Shown one piece after another: positions 17,829 through 27,022 of a stretch of DNA of 64,000 nt. Positions within the stretch are counted from its first letter, which is position 1, and each line of letters starts with the position of its first letter. Location: assembly GCA_026169045.1 (NCBI GenBank), contig JAPFDH010000090.1, forward strand, positions 1-64,000, read 5' to 3'. The DNA is from Lachnospiraceae bacterium. GTDB taxonomy: Bacteria; Bacillota; Clostridia; Lachnospirales; Lachnospiraceae. A program made the position numbers and the translations under genes. The notes beneath the pieces were generated by a model. That model searched no databases, had not been told where the DNA came from, and saw nothing but the letters and a program-made list of their open reading frames with translations.

Positions 17829-18281
17829 TTAGAAATACCATTCCCCTCTCCAGAACCCGGCCCGTTTCAGTTCCAGGTATTCCTGATACGCTTTTTCTAA
17901 AATCTGTTTTTCATTGGAAAATTTCAAAAGGTGATATGCCTCATGAAATTTGTAATAACCGGAATCAACAAAATATTCTTCCCTTTGCGGTTTACTGTAA
18001 TAGCTATCCGAAGCCATCAAGTACCAGTGGACTTGTTTATCGACCGTTCCCTGAGGAACGCGAAATGTGTATTCACTTTTACCAACATATTTGATAATCG
18101 TGGCGTTTACTCCTGTTTCCTCTTTCACTTCTCGCAATGCTGTTTCCTCAAACTGCTCGCCTTTTTCCACTGTTCCTTTTGGCAAAACCCATCCCTCATA
18201 TTTACATCGGAAGTTTTTATAAAGGATCAGTATTTTTCCTCGGAATATCACCACACCTCCGCAGCTTATTGCTTCAGCCAT
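17829..18281 (-). CDS. Nudix hydrolase (MutT-like)
   Basis: A 150-residue single-domain Nudix protein. The box KGTVEKGEQFEETALREVKEETG is complete and preceded by EGWVLPKG, as in diadenosine polyphosphate and MutT-like hydrolases; the substrate is unknown. The ATG at 18281 is chosen because GAGGAGG lies 7 nt upstream. An in-frame ATG 25 codons earlier overlaps the promoter -35 to -10 zone and has no ribosome binding site. A sigma-A promoter at 18328-18356 serves it. The C-terminal 35 residues form a basic helix. Confidence 0.88.
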   Translation of the reverse strand: MAEAISCGGVVIFRGKILILYKNFRCKYEGWVLPKGTVEKGEQFEETALREVKEETGVNATIIKYVGKSEYTFRVPQGTVDKQVHWYLMASDSYYSKPQREEYFVDSGYYKFHEAYHLLKFSNEKQILEKAYQEYLELKRAGFWRGEWYF

Positions 18282-18327
18282 AGCAAGTCCTCCTCTTCGG
18301 TGTGTTTCCTGATTATATACTGGAATT

Positions 18328-18356
18328 AGTATACCTCTTTTGTAAAAATGTTTCAA
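18328..18356 (-). promoter_or_regulatory. promoter of the Nudix gene
   Basis: TTGAAA (18351-18356) and TATACT (18328-18333) spaced 17 bp on the minus strand, about 50 bp upstream of the chosen Nudix start. Confidence 0.7.
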
Positions 18357-18372
18357 GTTTTACTTTCTGCTA

Positions 18373-19893
18373 TTACCGTCCAAAATAATAATCAAAGATA
18401 CTGCCGGCGATGGGGGCAGCCACCTCTCCTCCGGATCCGCCACCTTCCACGATTACCGTCACGGCAATCTCTGGATCCTCGGCTGGTGCAAACCCTGTGA
18501 ACCATGCATGCATACCTCCTGTGGAATTATACTGTGCGGATCCTGTCTTTCCGGCTACCTGTGCATATTGACTGGCTGCCCGGTACCCGCTTCCTTCCGC
18601 TACAACAGAAATCATGTCTTCTTTCAAAATTTCCGCTTCCTCCACTGTCATTGGTTTGCGGTATTCCATTGGTGTATTCTTGCTTACTACTTCACCATCT
18701 GCGTTTTCCGTATGATCAATGATATAAGGAACCATCATTGTTCCGTTATTTGCCACCGTAGAAGTAATCATCAGGTTATGCAATGGAGATTCCATTGTTT
18801 CGCCCTGTCCTATAGCAGACTGCATGACATCCCAATCCGTAGATTCATTATTAATTACAAAACTGCTCTGTTTGTATAACAGATCAACAGGAAGTTCCTG
18901 ATTAAATCCAAAGTCTTCACACATCTGGGCCCATTTTTCTTTATCCAGGGAAAGTCCCATAGTAGCAAACGCGCCGTTACAAGACTGGGCAAGAGCCCCC
19001 TTAAAGTCCACAGTGCCATGAGCATGTCCCTCATGACAGGCCAATACCAGATCGCCATACTCCATAACACCGTCACATTCATAAGAAAAGTCCTGATACG
19101 TGTCCGGATACTCTCTCATATATTCCAGCGCCGTCAATATCTTAAAGGTGGAACCGGGCGGATATTGTCCCTGGGTGACACGATTCAAAAGATTACCATC
19201 CTGATTATCCTCTGATGTCAGGCTATCCCATTCTGCATCCAGATTGTTTGGATCAAATCCCGGAGTGGAAACCATAGCTAAAATCTCTCCGGTTTTGGGA
19301 TCGTTTACCACAATTGCTCCTTTTTGTCCGTTTAACGCCTGATAACAAAACTCCTGCAGACCTGCATCCATGGTGGTGTACACATTATCTCCCAGGTTTT
19401 TACGCTCCATCACTTCATTTACCAATCGCTCGATGAAACCGACATGTGAACTCAGCAGATCCAGATTAGCCAAACTTTCTATTCCGGTTAACCCTTTTGA
19501 CATATATCCCACCGGATGGGCAAACACGCTTCCAAAGTCATATACACGGACTTCTTTCCCATCTTCTCCGGTTTCTGTATGGGCAATGGTTACTCCGTTG
19601 CGATCCCGTATTTCACCACGCACAACAATATTGGCCATATTTTTCACACGGTTATTCAAAGGATTTTTAATTACTTCACTGCTTCCAAACGAAACGAAAT
19701 ATGCAAAATAACCTGCCAGGCATACAAACAGCCCGACGAACACATAACGGACCACATAGGTCTCCCAATTTGCTTTTCGTTTCTCATTTCGCAGTTGCTT
19801 CTCCTCCAGCTTTTTTTGCCGCCTGCGCTCTTTCTCTAGCAAGGCTTGCTGCTTCTTGTTTTCTCTTTTTTCTTTCAATTCGATCTTCCTCAT
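18373..19893 (-). CDS. penicillin-binding protein (class B transpeptidase)
   Basis: A 506-residue peptidoglycan transpeptidase working outside the membrane with its SEDS partner. A lysine/arginine-rich cytoplasmic tail of 43 residues is followed by one membrane span (about 47-68) and the transpeptidase domain with S248-TFK, S304-CN and K449-TG. It lacks a long dimerisation domain. The ATG at 19893 gives a 110-bp overlap with the SEDS gene. The next in-frame ATG would remove the membrane anchor, so the overlap appears real unless a non-ATG start is used. The protein resembles the short PbpA/SpoVD-like partners of FtsW/RodA proteins. Confidence 0.9.
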   Translation of the reverse strand: MRKIELKEKRENKKQQALLEKERRRQKKLEEKQLRNEKRKANWETYVVRYVFVGLFVCLAGYFAYFVSFGSSEVIKNPLNNRVKNMANIVVRGEIRDRNGVTIAHTETGEDGKEVRVYDFGSVFAHPVGYMSKGLTGIESLANLDLLSSHVGFIERLVNEVMERKNLGDNVYTTMDAGLQEFCYQALNGQKGAIVVNDPKTGEILAMVSTPGFDPNNLDAEWDSLTSEDNQDGNLLNRVTQGQYPPGSTFKILTALEYMREYPDTYQDFSYECDGVMEYGDLVLACHEGHAHGTVDFKGALAQSCNGAFATMGLSLDKEKWAQMCEDFGFNQELPVDLLYKQSSFVINNESTDWDVMQSAIGQGETMESPLHNLMITSTVANNGTMMVPYIIDHTENADGEVVSKNTPMEYRKPMTVEEAEILKEDMISVVAEGSGYRAASQYAQVAGKTGSAQYNSTGGMHAWFTGFAPAEDPEIAVTVIVEGGGSGGEVAAPIAGSIFDYYFGR

Positions 19894-21190
19894 TATGTCT
19901 CTTGATATATAATTCCTGTATGATACCAAATAAAATAAAGGTCGCCAGTACAGAACTTCCTCCGTAGCTGACAAACGGCAGGGTCACTCCTGTGGACGGA
20001 ATCATCTTAATGTCTCCGCCGATTATCAAAAATACCTGGGTTCCATACACAACTGCCAGACCCAATCCCGTCAGCTTATAAAACGGAATATACAGATCAA
20101 TGGATACGGTAATAAACATAATCAGACAGCTTAAACAAATGAGAATGACACATAGTGCCACAATTGCTCCCATCTCCTCCGATATGGCAGAAAAAATAAA
20201 GTCGCTTTCCACCACCGGTGTCAATTTGGGATATCCCTGATACAGTCCCTGTCCCATCCAGCCGCCTGTGGCAATTCCAAATAATGAGTTTCCAATCTGA
20301 TTCCCTTTTCCGGAAAAAATCGGCCAAGGATTTAACCAGGCTTCTACTCGCGTCTGTACATGGGAAAACAGAAAATACGCTGCCACCGCTGCACATGCTC
20401 CGAGTCCAAACCCACCTGCCAGATACAATGGTTTTTTTGATGCCACATATAACATAAACAGATATGCCATACTATATATCAACGCAGCACCCAAATCCTT
20501 TGACAACACCAGCACAATAACATGGATTCCCGCCACGCCCGTGGCAAATATCACACGTTTCAGATCGGTTCTCTCTCGGAATAACACCGCAATCAATAAA
20601 ACAAAACTGATTTTTACAAATTCAGACGGCTGCAGGGAAAATCCCCCGGGAAGCTGAATGGATAACTTGGCACCATATTCCACTTGCCCGACTACCAGCA
20701 CCGCCGCCAATGCCAGCAAACCAATGATACCCATAATCATAGCCCATAACCTTGCCGCCTTTAATTTTGCAAACATCTGAGGTACCACCAACGTTACTAT
20801 AGCTGCGATACAGGCAAACACAAATTGTCGTGTTACTTTCTCATATGATAATCTTCCCAGCATAATAAATCCCAGTGCCAGAAAAAACATCATATGATTC
20901 AACAATATCATACTGGATTTTTTGTATATGGAACGGTACAACAAAAGATAGACAGAAAAGAAAATAACCTGTGCCACATAAAAAATCACCATTTCCAAAC
21001 TCTTCTCATTTAAGACAATGACCAGATATCCGGTACCATGCAGCAAAAAAATCAATGCATTCTGGCGATAATAAATCCACTTCAGTTCTTCCCTATCCCG
21101 TTTCTGTAAAGCGGTAAATGCTCCTACCGTATACCATACCACTAAGATGATAATAATGTATTTACATACATCCGAAATAATATTTACCAT
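19784..21190 (-). CDS. SEDS family peptidoglycan glycosyltransferase (FtsW/RodA/SpoVE)
   Basis: A 468-residue polytopic protein that polymerises lipid II together with the penicillin-binding protein encoded next. Family strings are GGFSLQPSEFVKISFVLL, LSKDLGAALIYSMAYL and the C-terminal IPSTGVTLPFVSYGGSS, with about ten membrane spans. The last 30 residues are highly charged and are encoded in the region shared with the penicillin-binding protein gene. It starts 3 bp after the U32 gene. The sequence does not tell whether it serves division, elongation or sporulation. Confidence 0.92.
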   Translation of the reverse strand: MVNIISDVCKYIIIILVVWYTVGAFTALQKRDREELKWIYYRQNALIFLLHGTGYLVIVLNEKSLEMVIFYVAQVIFFSVYLLLYRSIYKKSSMILLNHMMFFLALGFIMLGRLSYEKVTRQFVFACIAAIVTLVVPQMFAKLKAARLWAMIMGIIGLLALAAVLVVGQVEYGAKLSIQLPGGFSLQPSEFVKISFVLLIAVLFRERTDLKRVIFATGVAGIHVIVLVLSKDLGAALIYSMAYLFMLYVASKKPLYLAGGFGLGACAAVAAYFLFSHVQTRVEAWLNPWPIFSGKGNQIGNSLFGIATGGWMGQGLYQGYPKLTPVVESDFIFSAISEEMGAIVALCVILICLSCLIMFITVSIDLYIPFYKLTGLGLAVVYGTQVFLIIGGDIKMIPSTGVTLPFVSYGGSSVLATFILFGIIQELYIKRHNEEDRIERKKRKQEAASLARERAQAAKKAGGEATAK

Positions 21191-21193
21191 TTG

Positions 21194-23431
21194 CTACTCC
21201 ACTCCCCGCTTATAATGACCTCGCGTAAAACCAGGGATATTCTCCTTCACTTTCTTTCCAATACCAATGCCATTGTTAATGGCATTGCCATTGCCATATG
21301 CGTCTTCGAACAGTTTTAATACTCCCTCCGTCTCTTTCTTTGTCTCTACCGTAAAATTCAAACGGCATACGGCTGGTTTCAAACGCAATATTTCCTCTGC
21401 CACATCCAAAAGAGACAATGGATTACTGTTATATATGGTATTCATGCAATAACGGCATTCATTTTTTACAGGAAGCATATTTCCCATTCGGTCTTTCAGA
21501 TACAACAGCCCCGGCTTTTTACTGCAGCCCTTTGTGGTCTTTTGAATGCACTGGGCAGAAACCATCATGGGAAGCCTTCCGTAAACAATAATTTCTTCCC
21601 CTCTGCATCCTCTTTCCCTCCACTCTTTTCCATTCAGTTCCACCGGTACTGTATTTCTGATACTTCCTAACTGATAGAACCACTGATCTGCCGCCCGATT
21701 ATAGGAATACATCATATGATCCATAACCATATCACCGGAAATTCCTTCTTTTTTCAGCATTCCGGCTTCTTCCAGAGAACGAACCAAAAAACCGTCAAAT
21801 CCGGCTTCCAAAATCCATTTCTTCTTTTGATCCCAATATGCTTTTGCCTCCAGACGGAAAATCTGCGGAAATGCCAGCAGGCATGTTTTTCCTGCTCCAT
21901 GTATCTGCCTTACGATTTCTTTATACTGCTCTGCTTCTGCTGCCGTTGTATCCAAATATACAATGGATACGGAACTCTTCAATACCGCTTCCAACTGGGG
22001 TATGGTTTCTACGCTGGCAGCCAGAACAACTTCAGAAGGCAATGGATCGTTCTTTTTTTGCTTTGCCGAAATAACTCTCTCCTTCGAACAGGTTCTTCTG
22101 TAGGGTTTCTGAATTTCTTCCATAAGCGCAGCAAACGCTTTTCTCCTCAACTCATTTAGCTGAACCACCGGCATAAATAATCCATCTTCTATATCCACTT
22201 CCAATGTGTTCCATTCAAATGGGGTTCCCCCTGTTTTTCTCATCTGCTTTTCCACACTCTCTTTTGTAAGCGGCTGTTTCAATGCCTTTCCGGGAATTTC
22301 TCCTTCTACACAGACAGTGATATCCCTTTCATTCTCTTCGGCATTTCCTCTGTTTCCGAAAAGAGTTACTGTCATTTTAGCAGGCAAATATTGTGAAATT
22401 CTTACTTTTCCATTTATTTTCTCTTTCAATTCTGTTTCCAGAAAGCGGCGACGCAGCTCCTGATTACGGGTATCATCTGTAACCCGAAAGTCAGGTTTTG
22501 CCAAAGTAATCATGTCTTTTCCATTATGTTTCTTATAATATCCTTCCGTAAATCCCTTTCGGTTAAACAATTGAAACAATCTTTTATGATCTTCCCGACT
22601 TACATGATATCCTTCTTTTCCGTGTTCCAGATAGGTATCTAAATATTTCCTGTATATTTCCACCACCCCGGCAGTATACTCCGGTTTTTTCATTCTGCCT
22701 TCAATTTTCAGAGAATATACGCCTGATTCAATAATCTCCGGAAGCAGATCAATGGTATTTAAATCTTTTGGACTCAATACAAATCCGTCCTGAATTCCGC
22801 CAAGTTTTTTTTCTTTTTCAAAAACCTGATATGCCATACGGCATGGCTGCGCACATCGTCCTCTGTTTCCGCTTCTTCCTCCTGCAATACTGCTAAACAG
22901 ACACTGCCCGGAATAGCAGTAACAAAGTGCACCATGGACAAAACTCTCTATTTCGATATCCACATGGTTATGGATTTCCTGAATTTCCTTTAACGATAAT
23001 TCTCTGGCCGTCACAATACGGGAAACTCCCATCTCTTTTAACAGTGCCGCCCCATAAGGTCCTGTCAATGTCATCTGCGTACTGGCATGGATGGGAAGAT
23101 CCGGAAACCATTCCCGGATACGTACCAGGGTTCCCATATCCTGAACAATTACTGCGTCCAACCCTGTCTCGTACAGATCAGCCAGGTAATCATATAATTC
23201 TTCTTCCAGTTCCCTTTCTTTCATCAGTGTATTTACTGTCAGATATAACCGTCTGCCATGAAGATGTACATATTCAATGGCCTCCCGCAAACGATCATTT
23301 CCCGGATTATCCGCATAGGCACGTGCACCGAATTTCAGGCCACCCATATATACCGCATCGGCTCCGGCATGGATCGCTGCCACCATGCTCTCATAAGAAC
23401 CTGCCGGTGCAAGTAATTCCACCTTGTTCAT
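21194..23431 (-). CDS. U32 family protein (TrhP/RlhA-like)
   Basis: A 745-residue protein of the U32 peptidase family with the C-terminal extension found in Gram-positive members. Relatives once called collagenase-like are now linked to hydroxylation of tRNA or rRNA bases using an iron-sulfur cluster and prephenate. It shows APAGSYESMVAAIHAGADAV at the N-terminus and the U32 signature SFVHGALCYCYSGQCLFS, with further cysteines in NRGRCAQPCRMAY that may bind the cluster. A second TIM-barrel-like half ends in a CRYCMNT motif. AGGAGG precedes the ATG. RNA modification is inferred from the family. Confidence 0.85.
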   Translation of the reverse strand: MNKVELLAPAGSYESMVAAIHAGADAVYMGGLKFGARAYADNPGNDRLREAIEYVHLHGRRLYLTVNTLMKERELEEELYDYLADLYETGLDAVIVQDMGTLVRIREWFPDLPIHASTQMTLTGPYGAALLKEMGVSRIVTARELSLKEIQEIHNHVDIEIESFVHGALCYCYSGQCLFSSIAGGRSGNRGRCAQPCRMAYQVFEKEKKLGGIQDGFVLSPKDLNTIDLLPEIIESGVYSLKIEGRMKKPEYTAGVVEIYRKYLDTYLEHGKEGYHVSREDHKRLFQLFNRKGFTEGYYKKHNGKDMITLAKPDFRVTDDTRNQELRRRFLETELKEKINGKVRISQYLPAKMTVTLFGNRGNAEENERDITVCVEGEIPGKALKQPLTKESVEKQMRKTGGTPFEWNTLEVDIEDGLFMPVVQLNELRRKAFAALMEEIQKPYRRTCSKERVISAKQKKNDPLPSEVVLAASVETIPQLEAVLKSSVSIVYLDTTAAEAEQYKEIVRQIHGAGKTCLLAFPQIFRLEAKAYWDQKKKWILEAGFDGFLVRSLEEAGMLKKEGISGDMVMDHMMYSYNRAADQWFYQLGSIRNTVPVELNGKEWRERGCRGEEIIVYGRLPMMVSAQCIQKTTKGCSKKPGLLYLKDRMGNMLPVKNECRYCMNTIYNSNPLSLLDVAEEILRLKPAVCRLNFTVETKKETEGVLKLFEDAYGNGNAINNGIGIGKKVKENIPGFTRGHYKRGVE

Positions 23432-23455
23432 AATCTTCCTCCTGTAAACAGCAAA

Positions 23456-23486
23456 GGGTGTTGCAACCCCATGTTTTGCAGCACCC
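23456..23486 (-). terminator. hairpin after zapA
   Basis: An 11-bp stem with one mismatch (23456-23466 with 23476-23486) begins directly at the zapA stop. The minus-strand tail is only CCCTTTG, so it may attenuate rather than fully terminate. Similar GC-rich hairpins occur at 31019-31060 and 53375-53406. Confidence 0.5.
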
Positions 23487-23813
23487 CTATTCCTCCTGTT
23501 CTTTCTCCATCTCCATTCTTAAGCTGACCAAGTCATGCTTTAAGCCATAAATTTCTGCTTCTCTGCGCTCCAGTTTTTCTTCTGCTTCTTCTGCGCGCTG
23601 TTTCATTTTGAAATAATCATCTGCCACATTTAAAAGCATTAACAATTGTTTCACATCACCAGGCTGTCTTTTGTATCCCGGATACTGCTTCATTTCCGCA
23701 AATTTGGAATTCAGATATGCTGCCACACCCTGCATATATCCTTCTGCTTCTCCTCCTGCCAATGTATATACCTTGTCGTCTATAATTACATCCACATAAT
23801 TTTTTTTATCCAT
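23487..23813 (-). CDS. zapA: cell division protein ZapA
   Basis: A 108-residue protein that bundles FtsZ filaments at mid-cell. It shows the N-terminal VDVIIDDKVYTLAGGE typical of the ZapA globular head, a predicted helix around KFAEMKQY and VKQLLMLLNVADDYFKMK, and a C-terminal coiled coil rich in E, K and R. The ATG at 23813 follows AGGAAGGAG, though at a rather long 12-nt spacing; a GTG at 23840 is the alternative. It lies between ruvB and the U32 gene, a common arrangement in Clostridia. Confidence 0.88.
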   Translation of the reverse strand: MDKKNYVDVIIDDKVYTLAGGEAEGYMQGVAAYLNSKFAEMKQYPGYKRQPGDVKQLLMLLNVADDYFKMKQRAEEAEEKLERREAEIYGLKHDLVSLRMEMEKEQEE

Positions 23814-23939
23814 CGGAAACGTACGCTCCTTCCTAGTCACTCATCCACCAAATTCCCATCTATCATTATACCCGATTCCTTCTTCTGCGACAACCCTTTT
23901 ATTTCCGGGAATCCATTCTTGACATTTAACATTTCTCTG

Positions 23940-24947
23940 CTATTTTTCCTCCGATTGCTTTACAATCCCCAAATGGTGATAGGCATGTTCGGTTGCCACT
24001 CTTCCCCGCGGTGTACGCTGAATCAATCCATTCTGAATCAGATACGGCTCATATACATCTTCCAACGTCCCCACATCTTCTCCTAAAGCTGCTGCCAACG
24101 TTTCCAAACCAACAGGGCCACCTGAAAATTTATGAATGATTGTAAGAAGAATATTCCGGTCTCCATTGTCCAATCCCATCCGGTCTACTTCCATCAAATC
24201 CAGGGCAAACACCGCTACCTCTTTTGTAATCACTCCGTCATATTTGACCTGGGCAAAATCCCGAACTCTCTTCAACAGTCGATTGGCCAATCGCGGCGTG
24301 CCCCTTGAGCGTCTGGCCATCTCCCGTGCGCCCTCTTCTTCCAGTTCCACGCCTAAAACCTGGGCAGAACGCATAAGGATCGTCTGAAGTTCATCCACTG
24401 TATAAAATTCCAGACGATTTATAACCCCAAACCGGTCACGTAAAGGAGCCGTTAACAATCCCGCTCTGGTCGTAGCCCCCACCAGTGTAAAATGGGGAAG
24501 CTCCAAACGAATGGATCGGGCAGTTGCTCCCTTTCCAATCACAATATCTATGGCAAAATCTTCCATTGCCGGATACAGCACTTCTTCCACCTGACGGTTC
24601 AACCGATGAATTTCATCCACAAACAATACATCATTCTCTTGCAGATTATTTAAAATAGCAGCCATTTCACCCGGTTTTTCAATCGCCGGACCACTGGTAA
24701 TTTTCAGATTCGTCCCCATTTCATTGGCAATAATTCCTGCCAATGTGGTTTTTCCCAACCCCGGAGGTCCATAGAAAAGCACATGATCCAAAGCTTCTCC
24801 TCTGCTTTTTGCCGCATCAATATATATTTTCAGATTTTCCTTTGCTTTCTTTTGTCCGATATACTCTTCCAGCTTTTGAGGACGCAGACTGGTATCCAGT
24901 TTTTTATCTTCTTCCACGATTTCTGTTGTTAAAATTCTTCTATTCAT
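23940..24947 (-). CDS. ruvB: Holliday junction branch migration helicase RuvB
   Basis: A 335-residue AAA+ motor that drives branch migration of Holliday junctions with RuvA. It shows the N-terminal [19 protein letters not shown], Walker [14 protein letters not shown], Walker [11 protein letters not shown], sensor [18 protein letters not shown] and the winged-helix C-terminus ending in [13 protein letters not shown]. Length is typical. It follows ruvA by 42 bp with its own ribosome binding site (GGAGCAAGAAA before ATG). Confidence 0.98.
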   Translation of the reverse strand: MNRRILTTEIVEEDKKLDTSLRPQKLEEYIGQKKAKENLKIYIDAAKSRGEALDHVLFYGPPGLGKTTLAGIIANEMGTNLKITSGPAIEKPGEMAAILNNLQENDVLFVDEIHRLNRQVEEVLYPAMEDFAIDIVIGKGATARSIRLELPHFTLVGATTRAGLLTAPLRDRFGVINRLEFYTVDELQTILMRSAQVLGVELEEEGAREMARRSRGTPRLANRLLKRVRDFAQVKYDGVITKEVAVFALDLMEVDRMGLDNGDRNILLTIIHKFSGGPVGLETLAAALGEDVGTLEDVYEPYLIQNGLIQRTPRGRVATEHAYHHLGIVKQSEEK

Positions 24948-24989
24948 TTTCTTGCTCCCTATCTCTCTCCAGATCTTTTGAAGCTGTCA

Positions 24990-25631
24990 TCAACCAAACA
25001 AATTCATATGCTTTAAAGCCTGTTTTAGTATTGCTTCCGCATCCATATCCTTCGTCACTTCCACCTTGGAAACAGCTTTCAACGCTTCCGCATTGGAATA
25101 GCCCAATGTGGTAAGAGCCAATATCGCCTCTTCTCTGGCCATCTTTCCAAAAGCGGCATCTGTATGATTCGCATTTCCTTCTGCCATATGTTCCTCTTGA
25201 TGACTCAGTTTTATTTCGATTGCTTCCTGAAGCTCTACTTTATCTTTCAATTCCAAAATCACCTTTTGTGCTGTCTTATTGCCCACTCCCGGAGCTTTGG
25301 CTATGGTTTTCGCATCCCCGGACAAGACGGCAAAACGCAAATCATCCGCCGAAAGTACGGATAATATACCCAATGCGCCCTTGGGTCCAATTCCGTTCAC
25401 GCCCAATAATAAACGAAAAACTTTTAAATCTTCCCGATTTAAAAAACCATACAGACTCATTCCGTCTTCTTTTACATGAAAATATGTATATATCTTTATT
25501 TCCTGACCAAGCGTCGGTAATTTTTCCATTACAGTGATCGGAACAAATATTTCATATCCGATTCCATTATTGTCGATTACAATGGAATCCTCATTTTTTT
25601 CTTCAATTCTGCCTTTTACATAGGAAATCAT
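24990..25631 (-). CDS. ruvA: Holliday junction DNA helicase subunit RuvA
   Basis: A 213-residue tetrameric protein that holds the four-way junction for RuvB. It has the N-terminal OB domain MISYVKGRIEEK to FLNREDLKVFRLL, the two helix-hairpin-helix segments LLGVNGIGPKGALGILS and APGVGNKTAQKVILELKDK, and the C-terminal RuvB-binding domain EAILALTTLGYSNAEALKAV. GAGGT precedes the ATG. The promoter at 25680-25708 starts the ruvAB unit. Confidence 0.97.
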   Translation of the reverse strand: MISYVKGRIEEKNEDSIVIDNNGIGYEIFVPITVMEKLPTLGQEIKIYTYFHVKEDGMSLYGFLNREDLKVFRLLLGVNGIGPKGALGILSVLSADDLRFAVLSGDAKTIAKAPGVGNKTAQKVILELKDKVELQEAIEIKLSHQEEHMAEGNANHTDAAFGKMAREEAILALTTLGYSNAEALKAVSKVEVTKDMDAEAILKQALKHMNLFG

Positions 25632-25679
25632 ATAAACCTCATTTCTGATATCCGTTTAAATACCTAATTTACCTGTTCT

Positions 25680-25708
25680 ATCATAGCATATTCCCTGCTT
25701 TGTGACAA
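25680..25708 (-). promoter_or_regulatory. promoter of ruvAB
   Basis: TTGTCA (25703-25708) and TATGAT (25680-25685) with a 17-bp spacer, 49 bp upstream of ruvA. No LexA-type operator was recognised. Confidence 0.7.
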
Positions 25709-25785
25709 GGCAAAGAATCCTGCATGATTGGTCTGTACATTTTTGACAAAAAATCTCTTTGTCGATGAAAGCCGGTACTTTCATT

Positions 25786-25814
25786 TTGACGAATTCCTGT
25801 CTATATGGTATAAT
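25786..25814 (+). promoter_or_regulatory. promoter of the yprB-like gene
   Basis: TTGACG (25786-25791) and a perfect TATAAT (25809-25814) are spaced 17 bp, 66 bp before the ATG. This is divergent from the ruvAB promoter. Confidence 0.85.
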
Positions 25815-25880
25815 ACATAAGTTAATAGAGCTAGCAAGAGGAAAAAACTTGACAATTTCGTCAGGAGATGAGGTGTAACA

Positions 25881-26936
25881 ATGATTACGATCAGTAAAGA
25901 AATCGAATTGGCCTCCGGTTATGAACTTAGCAAACTTGGTCCCCTCAACGAATTGATCTTTTTTGATATTGAGACAACCGGATTCACTCCCAATTCTTCC
26001 AGTTTATATCTAATCGGAGTCGTATATCATCAAAGTGGCAGCTGGCAGTTAAAACAATGGTTTGCCGATTCTATGGCAGCAGAACAGGAACTTCTCACCA
26101 GCTTCTTTGATTTTATCACAAAATATAAAATTCTCGTCCACTTCAATGGAGACAGTTTTGATATCCCCTATTTAAAAAAATGTGCTGCACAATATGGGAT
26201 TTCACCTACCTTTGATCAAATTCAAAGTTTTGATATCTATCGGAAGGTACGTCCTCTCAGACGCATACTCGGTTTGGAAAATCTAAAACAGAAATCAATT
26301 GAAACCTTTTTAGGTTTGGACCGTTTTGATCAGTTTAACGGTGGCCAGCTAATTGAATTTTATAAAGAATACCTTATTACAAAAGATGATAAATTGTATC
26401 AGTTTCTTCTTTTACATAACGAAGAAGATTTAAAGGGTATGCCCCAGATTCTTTCCATATTGGATTATACGGATATTCTTCAATCCCAGTGGACAATTGA
26501 AAAACATGATTATGACAAAGATGCTTCCCGTCTGATGATCGAGACGGTATCTACTGTTTCTGTTCCGGTTCCTTTTCAGTTTGCCAATACCCAATATCAG
26601 CTTCATGTAGAAAATAATATTCTTCATTTTTCCATTCCGGTTTATGAGACAGAACTGAAATATTTTTATGAAAATTATCATGATTATTACTATCTTCCGG
26701 ATGAAGATATGGCAATTCACAAACGTGTCGCCCAGTATGTTGACAAAGATCATCGGGTACAGGCCACGGCTTCCAATTGCTATACGAAACGTCATGGATT
26801 ATTCCTACCGGGAGTAGATCGGGATCTTTTTCCTGTATTTAAAAGTGAAGCTGATTCTAAAATTTATTATCATGAATACCTGGATGATATCGACTTTTTA
26901 AATGCTTATCTCCATCAAATGGTATTGTCATTGTAA
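25881..26936 (+). CDS. YprB-like ribonuclease H-fold exonuclease
   Basis: A 351-residue protein with a DEDD-type nuclease domain related to Bacillus YprB. Motif I is FFDIETTGF (D29, E31). HFNGDSFDIPYLKKCAAQYG supplies the second acidic residue, and NEEDLKGM fits the third motif with its invariant D. The C-terminal 110 residues are of unknown fold and rich in Y and H. It is expected to act on nucleic acid in the cytoplasm; the substrate is not established. It stands alone, with a strong promoter and a terminator directly after it. Confidence 0.85.
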   Translation: MITISKEIELASGYELSKLGPLNELIFFDIETTGFTPNSSSLYLIGVVYHQSGSWQLKQWFADSMAAEQELLTSFFDFITKYKILVHFNGDSFDIPYLKKCAAQYGISPTFDQIQSFDIYRKVRPLRRILGLENLKQKSIETFLGLDRFDQFNGGQLIEFYKEYLITKDDKLYQFLLLHNEEDLKGMPQILSILDYTDILQSQWTIEKHDYDKDASRLMIETVSTVSVPVPFQFANTQYQLHVENNILHFSIPVYETELKYFYENYHDYYYLPDEDMAIHKRVAQYVDKDHRVQATASNCYTKRHGLFLPGVDRDLFPVFKSEADSKIYYHEYLDDIDFLNAYLHQMVLSL

Positions 26937-26949
26937 TTTTTATTCAAAA

Positions 26950-27000
26950 CAACAAAAAAATGATCCGGCAAATGGTTTCTCCTTTGCCGGATCATTTTTC
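26950..27000. terminator. bidirectional terminator
   Basis: A 12-bp stem (26961-26972 with 26983-26994), preceded by seven A and followed by five T, serves the yprB-like gene on the plus strand and the S1 gene on the minus strand. Confidence 0.9.
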
Positions 27001-27022
27001 TCACATTTTCTCTTTAACAGAA

